Part shown: in pieces, positions 16,140 through 24,931 of the stretch
Layout: every line of letters starts with the position of its first letter
How positions within the stretch are numbered: the first letter of the stretch is position 1
Assembly (NCBI RefSeq): GCF_002874535.1
Contig: NZ_CP025025.1
Coordinates: forward strand, 2,713,526-2,777,525
Direction: 5' to 3'
Length of the DNA: 64,000 nucleotides
DNA from: Mesobacillus jeotgali
GTDB lineage: Bacteria; Bacillota; Bacilli; Bacillales; Cytobacillaceae
Made by a program: the position numbers and the translations under genes
Notes under the pieces: generated by a model
What the model saw: only the letters and a program-made list of their open reading frames with translations
Databases searched by the model: none
What the model was told of the DNA's origin: nothing

Positions 16140-17114
16140 TTACCCTGTGCCATTGTGGACTTGTGAATTTTTCATCGTAGTGAAGAAATCTTTAATGAAC
16201 TCTGTATAACTGAAGTTAACAGCTACTTTATGAACTGGATAATCGGCTTTATCAATTGAATTCCTGAAATCCCCGATGCTCTGTCCAAATGCCTCACCTT
16301 TATTCACGACAATTTTAACGGGAATATCAAGGGAAACCACATGGTCTTCTTTTACCAACGCCCATAATGTAAGAACATCATGAAGAGGGGCACCCGTCAA
16401 TTCTGGATTCCGCTCCTTATAAAACTTGTAGTAGTAATCGAACATTGGCTTCACCAGCTTTCCTATTTCACTACCGATAGTATGGTAATGCTCATCTAAC
16501 TCATTGATCAATGCCGGTGTCACGATCGCTCCACTCGTCACATTAAGCGGAATGATTTTCACAGGTGGTTTCGCTTGTGTCAATACAATATTCGCTGCAT
16601 ATGGATCTCCATAAAAATTCGCTTCAGCCACTGGGGTAACATTTCCAGGTTCGTTGAATGCACCGCCCATAATGTAAAAATCCTTTACTTTTTTCATGGT
16701 TTCAGGATAGAGAATGAAAGCAGCCGCAAGCGATGATAGCCTGCCTACATTCACTATAATGATTTCATCCGGATTTTTTTCAATGATTCCCTTGATGCCA
16801 TGGAAGTTTTCAAGGGTGTAATCTATATCAATATCAGGGATGATTGGCCCGAGTCCTTCAATGCCGTGAACGTCAGGTACATATTCAGGCGGATCTCCTG
16901 TCAATGGCAATTCTGCACCTGCAAAAGCTGGAACATCAGGTCTCCCCGTAAGCTTTTGCAAATATGCGGCATTTCGAAGAGCATCTTGTTTTGAAACATT
17001 GCCGTAATCGGCAACTACACCAACCAAATCTATTTCCTTGTTAAAAAATGCATATAATACAGCAATATTGTCATCTATCCCAAAATCACTAAAGAAAAGC
17101 ACTTTGTTCACCAA
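16140..17114 (-). CDS. inosine/uridine-preferring nucleoside hydrolase family protein
   Basis: N-ribohydrolase fold, 324 aa; members release a base from ribonucleosides using a Ca-bound water. The N-terminal metal loop reads SDFGIDDNIAVLYAF. It keeps three of the four usual acidic residues of D-x-D-x-G-x-D-D, but the first Asp position is not acidic. Later family blocks are present: DVHGIEGLG, IIVNVGRLSSLAAA, MGGAFNEPGNVTPVAEANFYGDP, IPLNVTSGA, and the distal metal Asp in APLHDVLTLWAL. TTG start with AGGAGG 9 nt upstream. Single gene between sco and the kinase. Confidence 0.82.
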   Translation of the reverse strand: MVNKVLFFSDFGIDDNIAVLYAFFNKEIDLVGVVADYGNVSKQDALRNAAYLQKLTGRPDVPAFAGAELPLTGDPPEYVPDVHGIEGLGPIIPDIDIDYTLENFHGIKGIIEKNPDEIIIVNVGRLSSLAAAFILYPETMKKVKDFYIMGGAFNEPGNVTPVAEANFYGDPYAANIVLTQAKPPVKIIPLNVTSGAIVTPALINELDEHYHTIGSEIGKLVKPMFDYYYKFYKERNPELTGAPLHDVLTLWALVKEDHVVSLDIPVKIVVNKGEAFGQSIGDFRNSIDKADYPVHKVAVNFSYTEFIKDFFTTMKNSQVHNGTG

Positions 17115-17172
17115 GTCCGGGCACCTCCTTTTTAAATTATATTGAGTCCCAAAAAAATAATGGCTAAAATTT

Positions 17173-17201
17173 AAAAAGCCCTGAATTTTACTCAGGGCTT
17201 T
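17173..17201 (-). terminator. intrinsic terminator of the histidine kinase gene
   Basis: Minus-strand AAAGCCCTGA.../...TCAGGGCTTT stem followed by TTAAATTT, overlapping the 3-prime end of the kinase gene. Confidence 0.8.
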
Positions 17202-18813
17202 CTGTTAATATTGGGACCATTATCTCAAAGGTGGTGCCTTCACCTTTTTTGCTTGATACCTTTATCTGTCCTTTCATCCTTTCAACAATCTGGTAGCAAA
17301 CCATCAGCCCCATGCCTGTTCCTCGTTCCTTCAACGAATAAAAAGCCGTTCCAAGCCTTGAAGTCTCCTCCGCGGTCATCCCAATCCCCGTATCGTTGAT
17401 GACAAATACACCGAAATCTCCTTGCCTCTCAAGAGTCAAGCTAAGCTTTCCACCATCACCCATCGCCTCAATGCCATTTTTCAAGATATTAATGAGTACT
17501 TGTTTTAATTCGCTTTTATTGCCCCTTATTTTTACTTGATTCTTTATTTCAGTGTGCAAAGAAATGTTTTTTGACATCATGGCGTAAGAACTCATTAAAT
17601 CCATTACCTGCTCCGTCATCTCACTGCCATCGATGATTACAAGGTTTCCAACATCCGGCTTGGCTAGGCTCAAGTAGTCATTTATGATTGTCTCCGCCCT
17701 GTTCAATTCTTCAATCATAAGTTTTAAATACATATGCTCTTCTTCAGACATCTCTTTAGAAAGGAAAATTTGCAGAAAACCTTTCACAACAGTCATAGGA
17801 TTCCTGATTTCATGGGCAACAGAGGCAGCCAACTGGCCTATCGCGTTCATTTTCTCGGCACGCTGAAGTTCCTGCTGGAGTTTTGTACGTTCAAATATAT
17901 CCTCCATTGTGTTGATCGCTTCCTCTAATAAAAGCGACTCCTTATCCTTCAGGGATGTTTGGCCCAGTTGCCTTGATGCAGCTGATACCCTCTCGAATAG
18001 TTGGGATAGCTGGGAAGCCATCTCATTGAATTTTTCGCTCAATAAACTTAACTCTGATTGATCATGCACTGGCAGCTTGACGGTGAAATTTCCAGAACTG
18101 ATTTCCTTAATGCCAAAAAACAAGTCATCTACAGGTTTCATGACCTTCTTAAGGCCCCAATTCAGGATTACATATACAACAGCCAGGATGGCCGCCATTT
18201 CCAATAATAACAACTCGAGTATTTCCATTTGATTTTCCTTGATGATGGATGCCTTTGTATCTATTCCAAGAATGGCTACAACATTTCCACTGTTATCAGT
18301 AATTGGGGCGAAGGATGAAATCCAAGAGCCGTATTGATCAGTGAATATATCTGTACTCGTTATTGTCTTATTTTCCTTTGTATTCCGATATGCACTAATA
18401 AATTCTTCACCAGCATCATAATACATCAGGGAACCGAATGAGTAATCCCTATATATATCAGATGCAGATAGGATGTAAACTTTCTGGTTTGGATATTCTT
18501 CAGGCAGTATGACATAAGCCCCAAGGAATGAGGCACTTTTGTCTCCCACCATAGTCAATAGCTTCTCAAGGCGCCTGATTGAAGGGTTTGATTTATCCCG
18601 GAACTCATCAGCACTTCTGATATCATCAGGATCAAGGGTAGATGACCAAATTCCTGAGACTCCTTCGACCTTGTCAGCCATTTGAGTTTTCAATTGTTTT
18701 GACTGCAGGTAGAAGCTCGTACCCATTGTCGATACGACTACGAGCGTTGAGATCATAAATGAGAACATTAGTATCTTTTTAAATAATGGCAGGTTCTTTA
18801 CATTAAGCTTCAT
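17188..18813 (-). CDS. orphan membrane sensor histidine kinase
   Basis: 541 aa. TM1 at about 12-34, an extracytoplasmic sensor of about 165 residues (dCache-like size), TM2 at about 200-220, HAMP at 221-275, a coiled linker, a HisKA domain with phospho-acceptor His334 in SVAHEIRNPMTVVKGFLQIF, then HATPase_c with N box INILKNGIEAM, G1 VINDTGIGM and G2 GTGMGLMVCYQIVE. The H box closely resembles the B. subtilis sporulation kinases that feed Spo0F. No response regulator is adjacent, which supports a phosphorelay role (inference). Ribosome site is weak. Confidence 0.87.
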   Translation of the reverse strand: MKLNVKNLPLFKKILMFSFMISTLVVVSTMGTSFYLQSKQLKTQMADKVEGVSGIWSSTLDPDDIRSADEFRDKSNPSIRRLEKLLTMVGDKSASFLGAYVILPEEYPNQKVYILSASDIYRDYSFGSLMYYDAGEEFISAYRNTKENKTITSTDIFTDQYGSWISSFAPITDNSGNVVAILGIDTKASIIKENQMEILELLLLEMAAILAVVYVILNWGLKKVMKPVDDLFFGIKEISSGNFTVKLPVHDQSELSLLSEKFNEMASQLSQLFERVSAASRQLGQTSLKDKESLLLEEAINTMEDIFERTKLQQELQRAEKMNAIGQLAASVAHEIRNPMTVVKGFLQIFLSKEMSEEEHMYLKLMIEELNRAETIINDYLSLAKPDVGNLVIIDGSEMTEQVMDLMSSYAMMSKNISLHTEIKNQVKIRGNKSELKQVLINILKNGIEAMGDGGKLSLTLERQGDFGVFVINDTGIGMTAEETSRLGTAFYSLKERGTGMGLMVCYQIVERMKGQIKVSSKKGEGTTFEIMVPILTESPE

Positions 18814-18920
18814 ATATTCATTGTCACATTCCGTTCTATGCTAAAGTGAATATTGAAAATATTCGACACAAACCTTTAAATATCCTGTATTTTTAAAAAA
18901 CTTTGGTTTGTTAAAAGAAC

Positions 18921-18955
18921 AAAAAAAGTCCTGAAATTTTACACTTCAGGACTTT
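18921..18955 (-). terminator. intrinsic terminator of the first degV-like gene
   Basis: Minus-strand AAAGTCCTGAA.../...TTCAGGACTTT stem followed by a T7 run. Confidence 0.85.
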
Positions 18956-18976
18956 GAAATAACGTTTAATATTAAG

Positions 18977-19819
18977 TTATTCGAAGTAATACATGAACCC
19001 AATAGCGCCTGGGCCCGTGTGGGTACTTACAATTGGAGTCGTATCTTCGATAGTAAAGTCATCATACCCAGAAGTTTCAAGGACGGCTTCCTTTATTTTC
19101 TCAGCGAGTCCTTTTCCCTCTGCGTGGACAAGCCCTACCCCTTTGATGGTTTTCCCTTCTGTATCTGCGGCAAATTGACTTCTAAGGTACTTTACGACTT
19201 GCGAATGACTTCTTGCTTTAGAGACAGGAGTATATTCTCCACCTTCGAGAGATGCGATCGGTTTTATATTCAGTAATGAACCGATCATCGCTTTTCCTTT
19301 GCCAATCCGTCCTCCCTTGACCAGATTCTCAAGGGTATCAACGACGACAAAAAGGCGAGTCTGTTCTCTTATCTCATCTAGACTTGCTATTATTTCATCA
19401 GATGATTTACCGTCCGCGGCCATCTGGGCAGCCTCAAGAACCTGGAACGCCAAACCCTTCGAAATAAAGCGGGAATCAACCACATTCACCTTTGCACTTG
19501 TCATCTGGGCGGCACTTTCAGCAGATCGCACTGTTCCGCTCATACCGCCTGTCATATGTATTGATATGATTTCATAACCGTCCGCGGCCAGCTCATCATA
19601 TACCTTCAAGAATTCCCCTGCAGGCGGCTGCGAGCTCTTTGGCAGTTCTGAAGAAGCTTTCATTTTTTCCATGAACTCTTTTGGACTGATATCCACTCTA
19701 TCTAAATAATTTTCACCATTAATAGAAATAGATAATGGGACAACGATAATTCCCCATTTTTCAATGAGCTCATCATTCAAGTCACAGGTAGAATCAGTTA
19801 CAATTTTGATTTTAGCCAT
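18977..19819 (-). CDS. DegV family fatty-acid-binding protein
   Basis: 280-aa DegV/FakB fold. The opening KIKIVTDSTCDLNDELIEKWGI, the TSSxP-type SELPKSSQPPAGEFLKVYDEL and SIHMTGGMSGTVRSAESAA (fatty-acid carboxylate contacts), and the C-terminal STHTGPGAIGFMYY are all family motifs. FakB homologues present fatty acid to the kinase FakA for phosphorylation. Monocistronic between terminators. A second DegV protein (43491-44339) is only distantly similar, so the two may prefer different acids. Confidence 0.9.
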   Translation of the reverse strand: MAKIKIVTDSTCDLNDELIEKWGIIVVPLSISINGENYLDRVDISPKEFMEKMKASSELPKSSQPPAGEFLKVYDELAADGYEIISIHMTGGMSGTVRSAESAAQMTSAKVNVVDSRFISKGLAFQVLEAAQMAADGKSSDEIIASLDEIREQTRLFVVVDTLENLVKGGRIGKGKAMIGSLLNIKPIASLEGGEYTPVSKARSHSQVVKYLRSQFAADTEGKTIKGVGLVHAEGKGLAEKIKEAVLETSGYDDFTIEDTTPIVSTHTGPGAIGFMYYFE

Positions 19820-19980
19820 AAATTCACATCCCTATCAAAACACTAGATTATGACTATTATACCTATTCTGAAATGCAAATAAAAATATTTACATTCAATC
19901 TTGAAGTTTATCTTAGAATGCTAGAATGTCAGTAAATATAAGAATACATCCAGGTTGATTATGTTAAAAATCAACTCCGT

Positions 19981-20014
19981 AAAAAGAACAAAAGCGCCTT
20001 TGTCCAGGCGCTTC
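19981..20014 (-). terminator. intrinsic terminator of ypmP
   Basis: Minus-strand GAAGCGCC.../...GGCGCTTTTGTTCTTTTT directly after the ypmP stop. Confidence 0.8.
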
Positions 20015-20026
20015 AAAAATGAATCA

Positions 20027-20278
20027 TCATGCGTTATTTTTCAATTCGGCCGATTCGAATAACTGTTCATAATCCGGCCACTTCATAACTCTTTTTAAAT
20101 AATCTTTAAAAGAATAGAACTTTTTCGCGTTTCTTTCCTGATAGATCGCTGTAATAAAAGTTTGCAAACGGACTTGGATCATAAAATAATAGGTGCTCTC
20201 TTCTTCCAACACAGGAATATCCACGACTTTAACCTTCTGTCCAACAACATTTTTGAACTCTAGGCTTTTGAATAACAA
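20027..20278 (-). CDS. ypmP: YpmP family small protein (DUF2535)
   Basis: 83-aa soluble protein starting MLFKSLEFKNVVGQKVKVVDIP, with TTG start and AGAGG upstream. Size and beginning match the conserved YpmP/DUF2535 family found next to ilvA in Bacillus, and ilvA lies 1.8 kb away on the same strand. Mixed alpha/beta, no signal or TM segment. Function unknown. Confidence 0.7.
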   Translation of the reverse strand: MLFKSLEFKNVVGQKVKVVDIPVLEEESTYYFMIQVRLQTFITAIYQERNAKKFYSFKDYLKRVMKWPDYEQLFESAELKNNA

Positions 20279-20460
20279 AATATCAATCCTCTTTTATACC
20301 CGTTTGAATATATTATACCCTAATTCCAGGTCGAAATGTGTCTGTTTACGGAGATAATAATATTTTTTTTATGATTTTTTTGATTCCTGATAACGTATTA
20401 ATCTTCATGATTTTCAAATATTCAATAGGGTGCTTAAAGAAATGATTCTATTTTGATCAC

Positions 20461-20489
20461 AAAAAAACGTGTGGAAATTCCACACGTTT
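20461..20489 (-). terminator. intrinsic terminator of tatC
   Basis: Minus-strand AACGTGTGGAA-TTTCCACACGTT stem followed by a T-run. Confidence 0.85.
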
Positions 20490-20530
20490 GAATGACTGTT
20501 TATACTCGTTTTGAATCTTGATCCGCTTTA

Positions 20531-21304
20531 TTACAAGGATGATTCCTCTTCGCTATCCTCGTCCATATCCCCGTATTGCTCTTGCCATTCTTTTTCCTTC
20601 TTGAGCTTCCGTTTGTAAACAAATTTGGACAAGTTTACGCTGATTTCATACAAAACCAGAAGCGGAATCGTAACCAGGATATCTGACATGAAATCAGGCG
20701 GTGAAATGATGACTGAAATCACAATCAATATAAAGTAAGCATACTTTCTGACCTTAACCAGGACGTAAGGATTAATGACTCCCAGCGAAGTCAAAAACAT
20801 GACTACAACCGGTAATTCGAACAGTACTCCAAATGGGAGAGTCATATTCATGATGAACTTGAAATACTTTTCCGCCGTAAAGTTCGTTACAAGCATATCC
20901 CCGCTAAGTTCCACGAGGAAATTCAGAACTGTCGGGAAAATTACAAAGTAGCCAAAAGCAAGACCAACGATGAATAGTATGAATAACGCCGGGATATACG
21001 AAAGTGATATTTTCCTTTCAATCGGCCTGAGTGCTGGTTTGACAAAAAGCCAAATCTGTGTGGCCAATACCGGAATCGTACCAGCAATCGCGATGATAGT
21101 GGCAAGCATGAAGTAAATCCATACGATATCACTTGGACCTAAGACTATTAGCTTCACGTCCAAATCCCGGACAAAAAAGTTATATATATCTTTAACATAG
21201 AAGAAGCCTATGCCAAAGAAAATAATGAATGCTACAGCCGAGATGATCAGCCTGTTCCGCAGCTCATCGAGATGATCCACCAGATTTAATTCTTTATCGT
21301 CCAT
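20531..21304 (-). CDS. tatC: twin-arginine translocase TatC
   Basis: Polytopic receptor that binds twin-arginine signal peptides and recruits TatA. 257 aa with six hydrophobic helices. Family signatures: N-terminal NLVDHLDELRNRLIIS, FVKPALRPIERK between TM2 and TM3, and FELPVVVMFLTSLG before TM5. Acidic C-terminal tail (DMDEDSEEESSL). The paired tatA lies just upstream; no tatB is expected in this minimal two-component type. A terminator separates the two genes. Confidence 0.95.
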   Translation of the reverse strand: MDDKELNLVDHLDELRNRLIISAVAFIIFFGIGFFYVKDIYNFFVRDLDVKLIVLGPSDIVWIYFMLATIIAIAGTIPVLATQIWLFVKPALRPIERKISLSYIPALFILFIVGLAFGYFVIFPTVLNFLVELSGDMLVTNFTAEKYFKFIMNMTLPFGVLFELPVVVMFLTSLGVINPYVLVKVRKYAYFILIVISVIISPPDFMSDILVTIPLLVLYEISVNLSKFVYKRKLKKEKEWQEQYGDMDEDSEEESSL

Positions 21305-21373
21305 TTAACAATCCCCTGCCAATTCCGTTTGGTGCATTTCTTGAATAAAGCCTGTCATTTACAAGCCTTTTAA

Positions 21374-21408
21374 GAAAAAAGGTGTAAGACAAAAGCATCT
21401 TACACCTT
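21374..21408 (-). terminator. intercistronic terminator after tatA
   Basis: Minus-strand AAGGTGTAAGA.../...TCTTACACCTT stem followed by TTTTTCTT, overlapping the tatA stop. It sits 70 bp before tatC, so it would make tatA message more abundant than tatA-tatC. Confidence 0.8.
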
Positions 21409-21610
21409 ATTTAGTAACTTTCGTAATTTCCTTCTTTTCTTCTTCGAAATCTTCCATGACGTCGCTTGTCAATTCACGAGTTGATTTCTTGAATTCACGA
21501 AGCGTCTGTCCAAATGCACGTCCGATCTCTGGAAGTTTCTTTGGTCCAAAGATAATTAGGGCTAAGACAAGGATTAAGATTAATCCAGGAACTCCGATGT
21601 TTGATAACAT
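21407..21610 (-). CDS. tatA: twin-arginine translocase pore subunit TatA
   Basis: 67-aa TatA/E family protein: one N-terminal transmembrane helix ([15 protein letters not shown]), the [14 protein letters not shown] hinge motif, then an amphipathic helix and an acidic/basic tail. It oligomerises to form the Tat passage. ATG with AAGGAG 9 nt upstream. Stem-loop after the gene should favour high TatA to TatC ratios. Confidence 0.95.
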   Translation of the reverse strand: MLSNIGVPGLILILVLALIIFGPKKLPEIGRAFGQTLREFKKSTRELTSDVMEDFEEEKKEITKVTK

Positions 21611-21782
21611 ATCAACATCTCCTTTTTCATATTGTAAATCTACTATGATTATAGTACTTTTACTCCCCTAAGTGGAGGTATCACGTGAAAGTTCATAAGA
21701 AATTCACAAAGGTCTACGTAATCTAACTAAGTGTGACATTTCTTATTTTATAACATCTATCCTTAATTATCTATTATTAATA

Positions 21783-23051
21783 TTATACCAGTAAATTAAA
21801 CAGCTGGTTGTCCTTATTCAATTCCATGAAGGCAAAACCCTTATTCTCCATACTGGCGATCAGTCTCTGGTAATCATGCTTACTCTTTAATTCAATTCCG
21901 ACAAGAGCCGGACCGCTTTCTTTATTATTTTTCTTTGTGTACTCAAATCTGGTGATGTCATCCCCAGGCCCAAGTACATCATCAAGGAATTCACGCAATG
22001 CACCTGCACGCTGTGGAAAATTGACAATAAAGTAATGCAGCAAACCTTCGTGTAGCAGTGACCTTTCCTTGATCTCCTGCATCCGGCTTATATCATTGTT
22101 GCCGCCGCTTATGACACATACAACTGACTTTCCTTTTATCTCATCACGTAGAAGGTCCAGGGCAGCAATCGGCAAAGCTCCTGCCGGCTCAGTAACAATC
22201 GCATGTTCATTATAAAGCTCCAGTATAGATGAACACACTTTCCCTTCTGGAACTGCAACTAGCTTATCGACATTTTCCTTACAAATTTCATATGTCTTAC
22301 TGCCAACACATTTTACAGCAGCACCATCTACGAATGTATCAATTTCCTTTAGGGGGATAACACTATTTTTTTCAAAAGCAGCACTCATGGAAGCTGCACC
22401 GCTAGGCTCAACGCCAACTAGGCTAGTCGAAGGTGATACGCTTTTTATATATGTACTCAATCCTGCCATCAAGCCTCCGCCACCAATACTAGCGATAATA
22501 AAGTCAACAGATTCCTGACAATCATTTAAGATTTCCACTGCAACGGTTCCCTGTCCTGCAATTACCTTTTCGTCATCGAAAGGGTGGATGAATTCCCTTC
22601 CCTCTTTTTCAGCACACACACGCGCTTCCCGGTAGGAATCATCGAATGTATCCCCGACGAGGACAATGTCAACGAAACCTCGCCCGAACATTTCAACCTG
22701 GCTGATTTTTTGTCCAGGAGTTGTAGCAGGCATAAAAATTTTCCCATTCACTCCGAGCTGACGACAAGCATATGCTACACCTTGAGCATGATTCCCAGCA
22801 CTAGCACATACCACACCGTGATCAAGCCCTTCTTCCCACAATAATTTCATTGAATAGTAAGCGCCCCTTAGTTTGAAAGAGCGTACATGCTGTAAATCCT
22901 CCCGCTTCAAATATATATCAGCTTCATATTTTTCAGATAATCGTTGGTTCAATTGCAATGGAGTATGGGCAACAACCTCTTTAAGATGCCGGTAGGCAAT
23001 CAGGATATCCTCTACACTCACCCTTTTTTTCTTCATTGTTTCTTGTTCCAT
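21783..23051 (-). CDS. ilvA: threonine ammonia-lyase, biosynthetic
   Basis: PLP enzyme converting threonine to 2-oxobutyrate for isoleucine synthesis. The Schiff-base Lys60 lies in VRSFKLRGAYY, SAGNHAQGVAYA follows, and the cofactor-phosphate loop is SIGGGGLMAG. The C-terminal 90 residues (LLHYFIVNFPQRAGALREFLDDVLG) form a single ACT-like regulatory domain, the shorter Bacillus type (422 aa). The ATG at 23051 has GAGGGTG upstream. No terminator was found after the stop, nor a T-box or leader before the gene. Confidence 0.95.
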   Translation of the reverse strand: MEQETMKKKRVSVEDILIAYRHLKEVVAHTPLQLNQRLSEKYEADIYLKREDLQHVRSFKLRGAYYSMKLLWEEGLDHGVVCASAGNHAQGVAYACRQLGVNGKIFMPATTPGQKISQVEMFGRGFVDIVLVGDTFDDSYREARVCAEKEGREFIHPFDDEKVIAGQGTVAVEILNDCQESVDFIIASIGGGGLMAGLSTYIKSVSPSTSLVGVEPSGAASMSAAFEKNSVIPLKEIDTFVDGAAVKCVGSKTYEICKENVDKLVAVPEGKVCSSILELYNEHAIVTEPAGALPIAALDLLRDEIKGKSVVCVISGGNNDISRMQEIKERSLLHEGLLHYFIVNFPQRAGALREFLDDVLGPGDDITRFEYTKKNNKESGPALVGIELKSKHDYQRLIASMENKGFAFMELNKDNQLFNLLV

Positions 23052-23213
23052 TCTGTCACCCTCACTTTGCAAAATATTAATTTGTCCATTATAACATGAA
23101 AAATCCGTATGTCGATTGAATTTTTTAAATATTTAAAATTCTAGGCTTTCATGTTGAATAAAATGGTAGTAAAATAACATATAATAACGAAAATATGCTG
23201 GAGGGAATGAGAT

Positions 23214-23435
23214 ATGGAATTTTCATTAAACAGTTATGACGGGGCTTTGCCGGTAGAGGTTACACTTGATGAAGACAATGGCCGCTACATGATTCGCAAA
23301 AGTGATACCAGCGGAGAGTACTTCAATAGTCCGCCGGAAATGGTGAGATGGATTCGCGACAACTTTAAACCGGAGGATTTTTGCATACCTGCAGAATTCA
23401 CACAAATGATGAAAAGCCTTGCACAATTCGAATAA
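23214..23435 (+). CDS. conserved small hypothetical protein
   Basis: 73 aa, acidic, soluble (MEFSLNSYDGALPVEVTLDED...). ATG with GGAGGG upstream, and codon use like neighbours. Divergent from ilvA. The phrase SPPEMVRWIRDNFKPEDF looks like a short helix-turn region, but I recognise no family. Possibly a spore-former-specific protein. Confidence 0.6.
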   Translation: MEFSLNSYDGALPVEVTLDEDNGRYMIRKSDTSGEYFNSPPEMVRWIRDNFKPEDFCIPAEFTQMMKSLAQFE

Positions 23436-23464
23436 CAACTCCATAACATCATCCAGCCATTTTC

Positions 23465-23502
23465 TAAAAAATGAACAGCCCCTGCGACTTGCAGGGGCTG
23501 TT
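23465..23502 (-). terminator. intrinsic terminator of the acyltransferase gene
   Basis: AACAGCCCCTGC/GCAGGGGCTGTT perfect 12-bp stem. The T-run is on the minus strand (CATTTTTTAG). It may also slow transcripts arriving from the + strand gene. Confidence 0.8.
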
Positions 23503-23518
23503 GGCATTTACAGAATGA

Positions 23519-24250
23519 TTATGAAGCAATCCTTTTTGCCTTACGAGATTGAATTATCGTATCCCTTATTTCTTCAGCAAGGGATATTAGCTCTTTATCC
23601 TTATATTGCCGGCTGTAAACCGGAGGACTTATGATTACTTTAATTTTTGCAGGTTTGACGAGGCGGCCGTTTTTTTCAAAAACATCAGCGGTGCCTTGAA
23701 TTGAAATCGGCACTATCGGAACACCAGAATCCTTCGCAAGGCGGAAGCCTCCTGCTTTAAAAAGACCTACGGGACCACCTTTGCTTCTCGTTCCTTCCGG
23801 AAAAATCACAAGTGAATTTCCTTTCTTTAACAGTTCCACTCCTGACATAATTGAGCCAGCAGCTTTGTCACGATTCTTCCGGTCAATAAAGACACAATCA
23901 ATGGCTTCCATCCATGCCGATAAAAATGGAACCTTCTTCACTTCAATTTTCGATATGAACCCAAAAGGTTTTTCAATGGCACCTATAAGTACAGGTATGT
24001 CAAAATTACCCTCATGGTTACTGGCAAACAGCACCGGACCTTCAGGTATATGATGAAGTCCTTCTACCTCTACCTGAGATCCTGTCATTGCCATGAATGT
24101 TTTCGCCCACTTTTTTGGTGTAGAATGAATCAGTTGCTTTTTAATATCTGGTTTCAAATCTTCCGGCAATCTTTTCAATCTGGATAGTCTTGGTATGGTG
24201 TAAACAAGATAGCCACCCATATACAAAAAACACGCAATTAATCGAAGCAT
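23519..24250 (-). CDS. plsC: lysophospholipid / 1-acylglycerol-3-phosphate acyltransferase
   Basis: PlsC-type membrane acyltransferase (243 aa) that adds the sn-2 acyl chain in phosphatidic acid synthesis. Hydrophobic N-terminal anchor (LIACFLYMGGYLVYTI), the catalytic block ASNHEGNFDIPVL (NHx4D variant, with E after H), VFIDRKNR, and FPEGTRSKGG (phosphate-binding block III). ATG with AGGAGG upstream. Paralogues with other lipid substrates exist, so the symbol is provisional. Confidence 0.85.
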   Translation of the reverse strand: MLRLIACFLYMGGYLVYTIPRLSRLKRLPEDLKPDIKKQLIHSTPKKWAKTFMAMTGSQVEVEGLHHIPEGPVLFASNHEGNFDIPVLIGAIEKPFGFISKIEVKKVPFLSAWMEAIDCVFIDRKNRDKAAGSIMSGVELLKKGNSLVIFPEGTRSKGGPVGLFKAGGFRLAKDSGVPIVPISIQGTADVFEKNGRLVKPAKIKVIISPPVYSRQYKDKELISLAEEIRDTIIQSRKAKRIAS

Positions 24251-24363
24251 TGTATCCTCCTAATGTTATTCTGTTGTCATTATAATGGATTTAATCTGAG
24301 GAGACTATATTTATCGGTAATTTGATCAGAAATAAACAGTCCTAATAAAAGACTGCTCATACT

Positions 24364-24405
24364 TAAAAAGGAGGTGTGGAATGAAAACATTCCACACCTC
24401 CTTTT
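24364..24405 (-). terminator. intrinsic terminator of thyA-dfrA
   Basis: Long perfect palindrome: minus-strand AAAAGGAGGTGTGGAATG and its complement around a short loop, with a T-run after it. Confidence 0.85.
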
Positions 24406-24442
24406 GTTAATGATTTAAAGAGTCCTTCAAGCGACAGCATTC

Positions 24443-24931
24443 TTACTTCCGCTTATAAATCAAAAACTCATAATCATACGGATTTTTTTCATCCTTCAGT
24501 CCGATTTCCCTTGACTCAAGCTCCCATTTATCAATGTCGAACACCGGGAAAAACGTATCTCCTTCAAACTGATGATGGATCATCGTAAGGTAAAGCTTGT
24601 CTGCATGGTGAAGAACTTCTTTGAATATTTCCGCACCGCCGATGACGAAAATTTCTTCAGATTTGTTCTCAGCGGCATAGGCTAACATTTCCTCAATTGA
24701 ATGAATCACTGTACAGCCCTCTGGACCGTAATCTTCATCACGAGTAATGACGATATTTTCTCTGCCTGGGAGAGGCTTTCCGATCGATTCATATGTTTTC
24801 CTTCCCATGGCAATCGGATGTCCCATCGTCACACGCTTAAAGAACTTCAGGTCCTCCGGAAGCCTCCACGGGAGCTGATTATGATATCCGATGACTCGGT
24901 TTTCATCCATTGCCCAAATTAGTGATATCAT
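24443..24931 (-). CDS. dfrA: dihydrofolate reductase
   Basis: Reduces dihydrofolate made by ThyA back to tetrahydrofolate with NADPH. 162 aa; [32 protein letters not shown] is the canonical N-terminus, with the substrate Asp of [13 protein letters not shown] and the cofactor loop VIGGAEIF follow. The ATG overlaps the thyA stop (ATGA), so it is translationally coupled to thyA. Confidence 0.96.
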   Translation of the reverse strand: MISLIWAMDENRVIGYHNQLPWRLPEDLKFFKRVTMGHPIAMGRKTYESIGKPLPGRENIVITRDEDYGPEGCTVIHSIEEMLAYAAENKSEEIFVIGGAEIFKEVLHHADKLYLTMIHHQFEGDTFFPVFDIDKWELESREIGLKDEKNPYDYEFLIYKRK

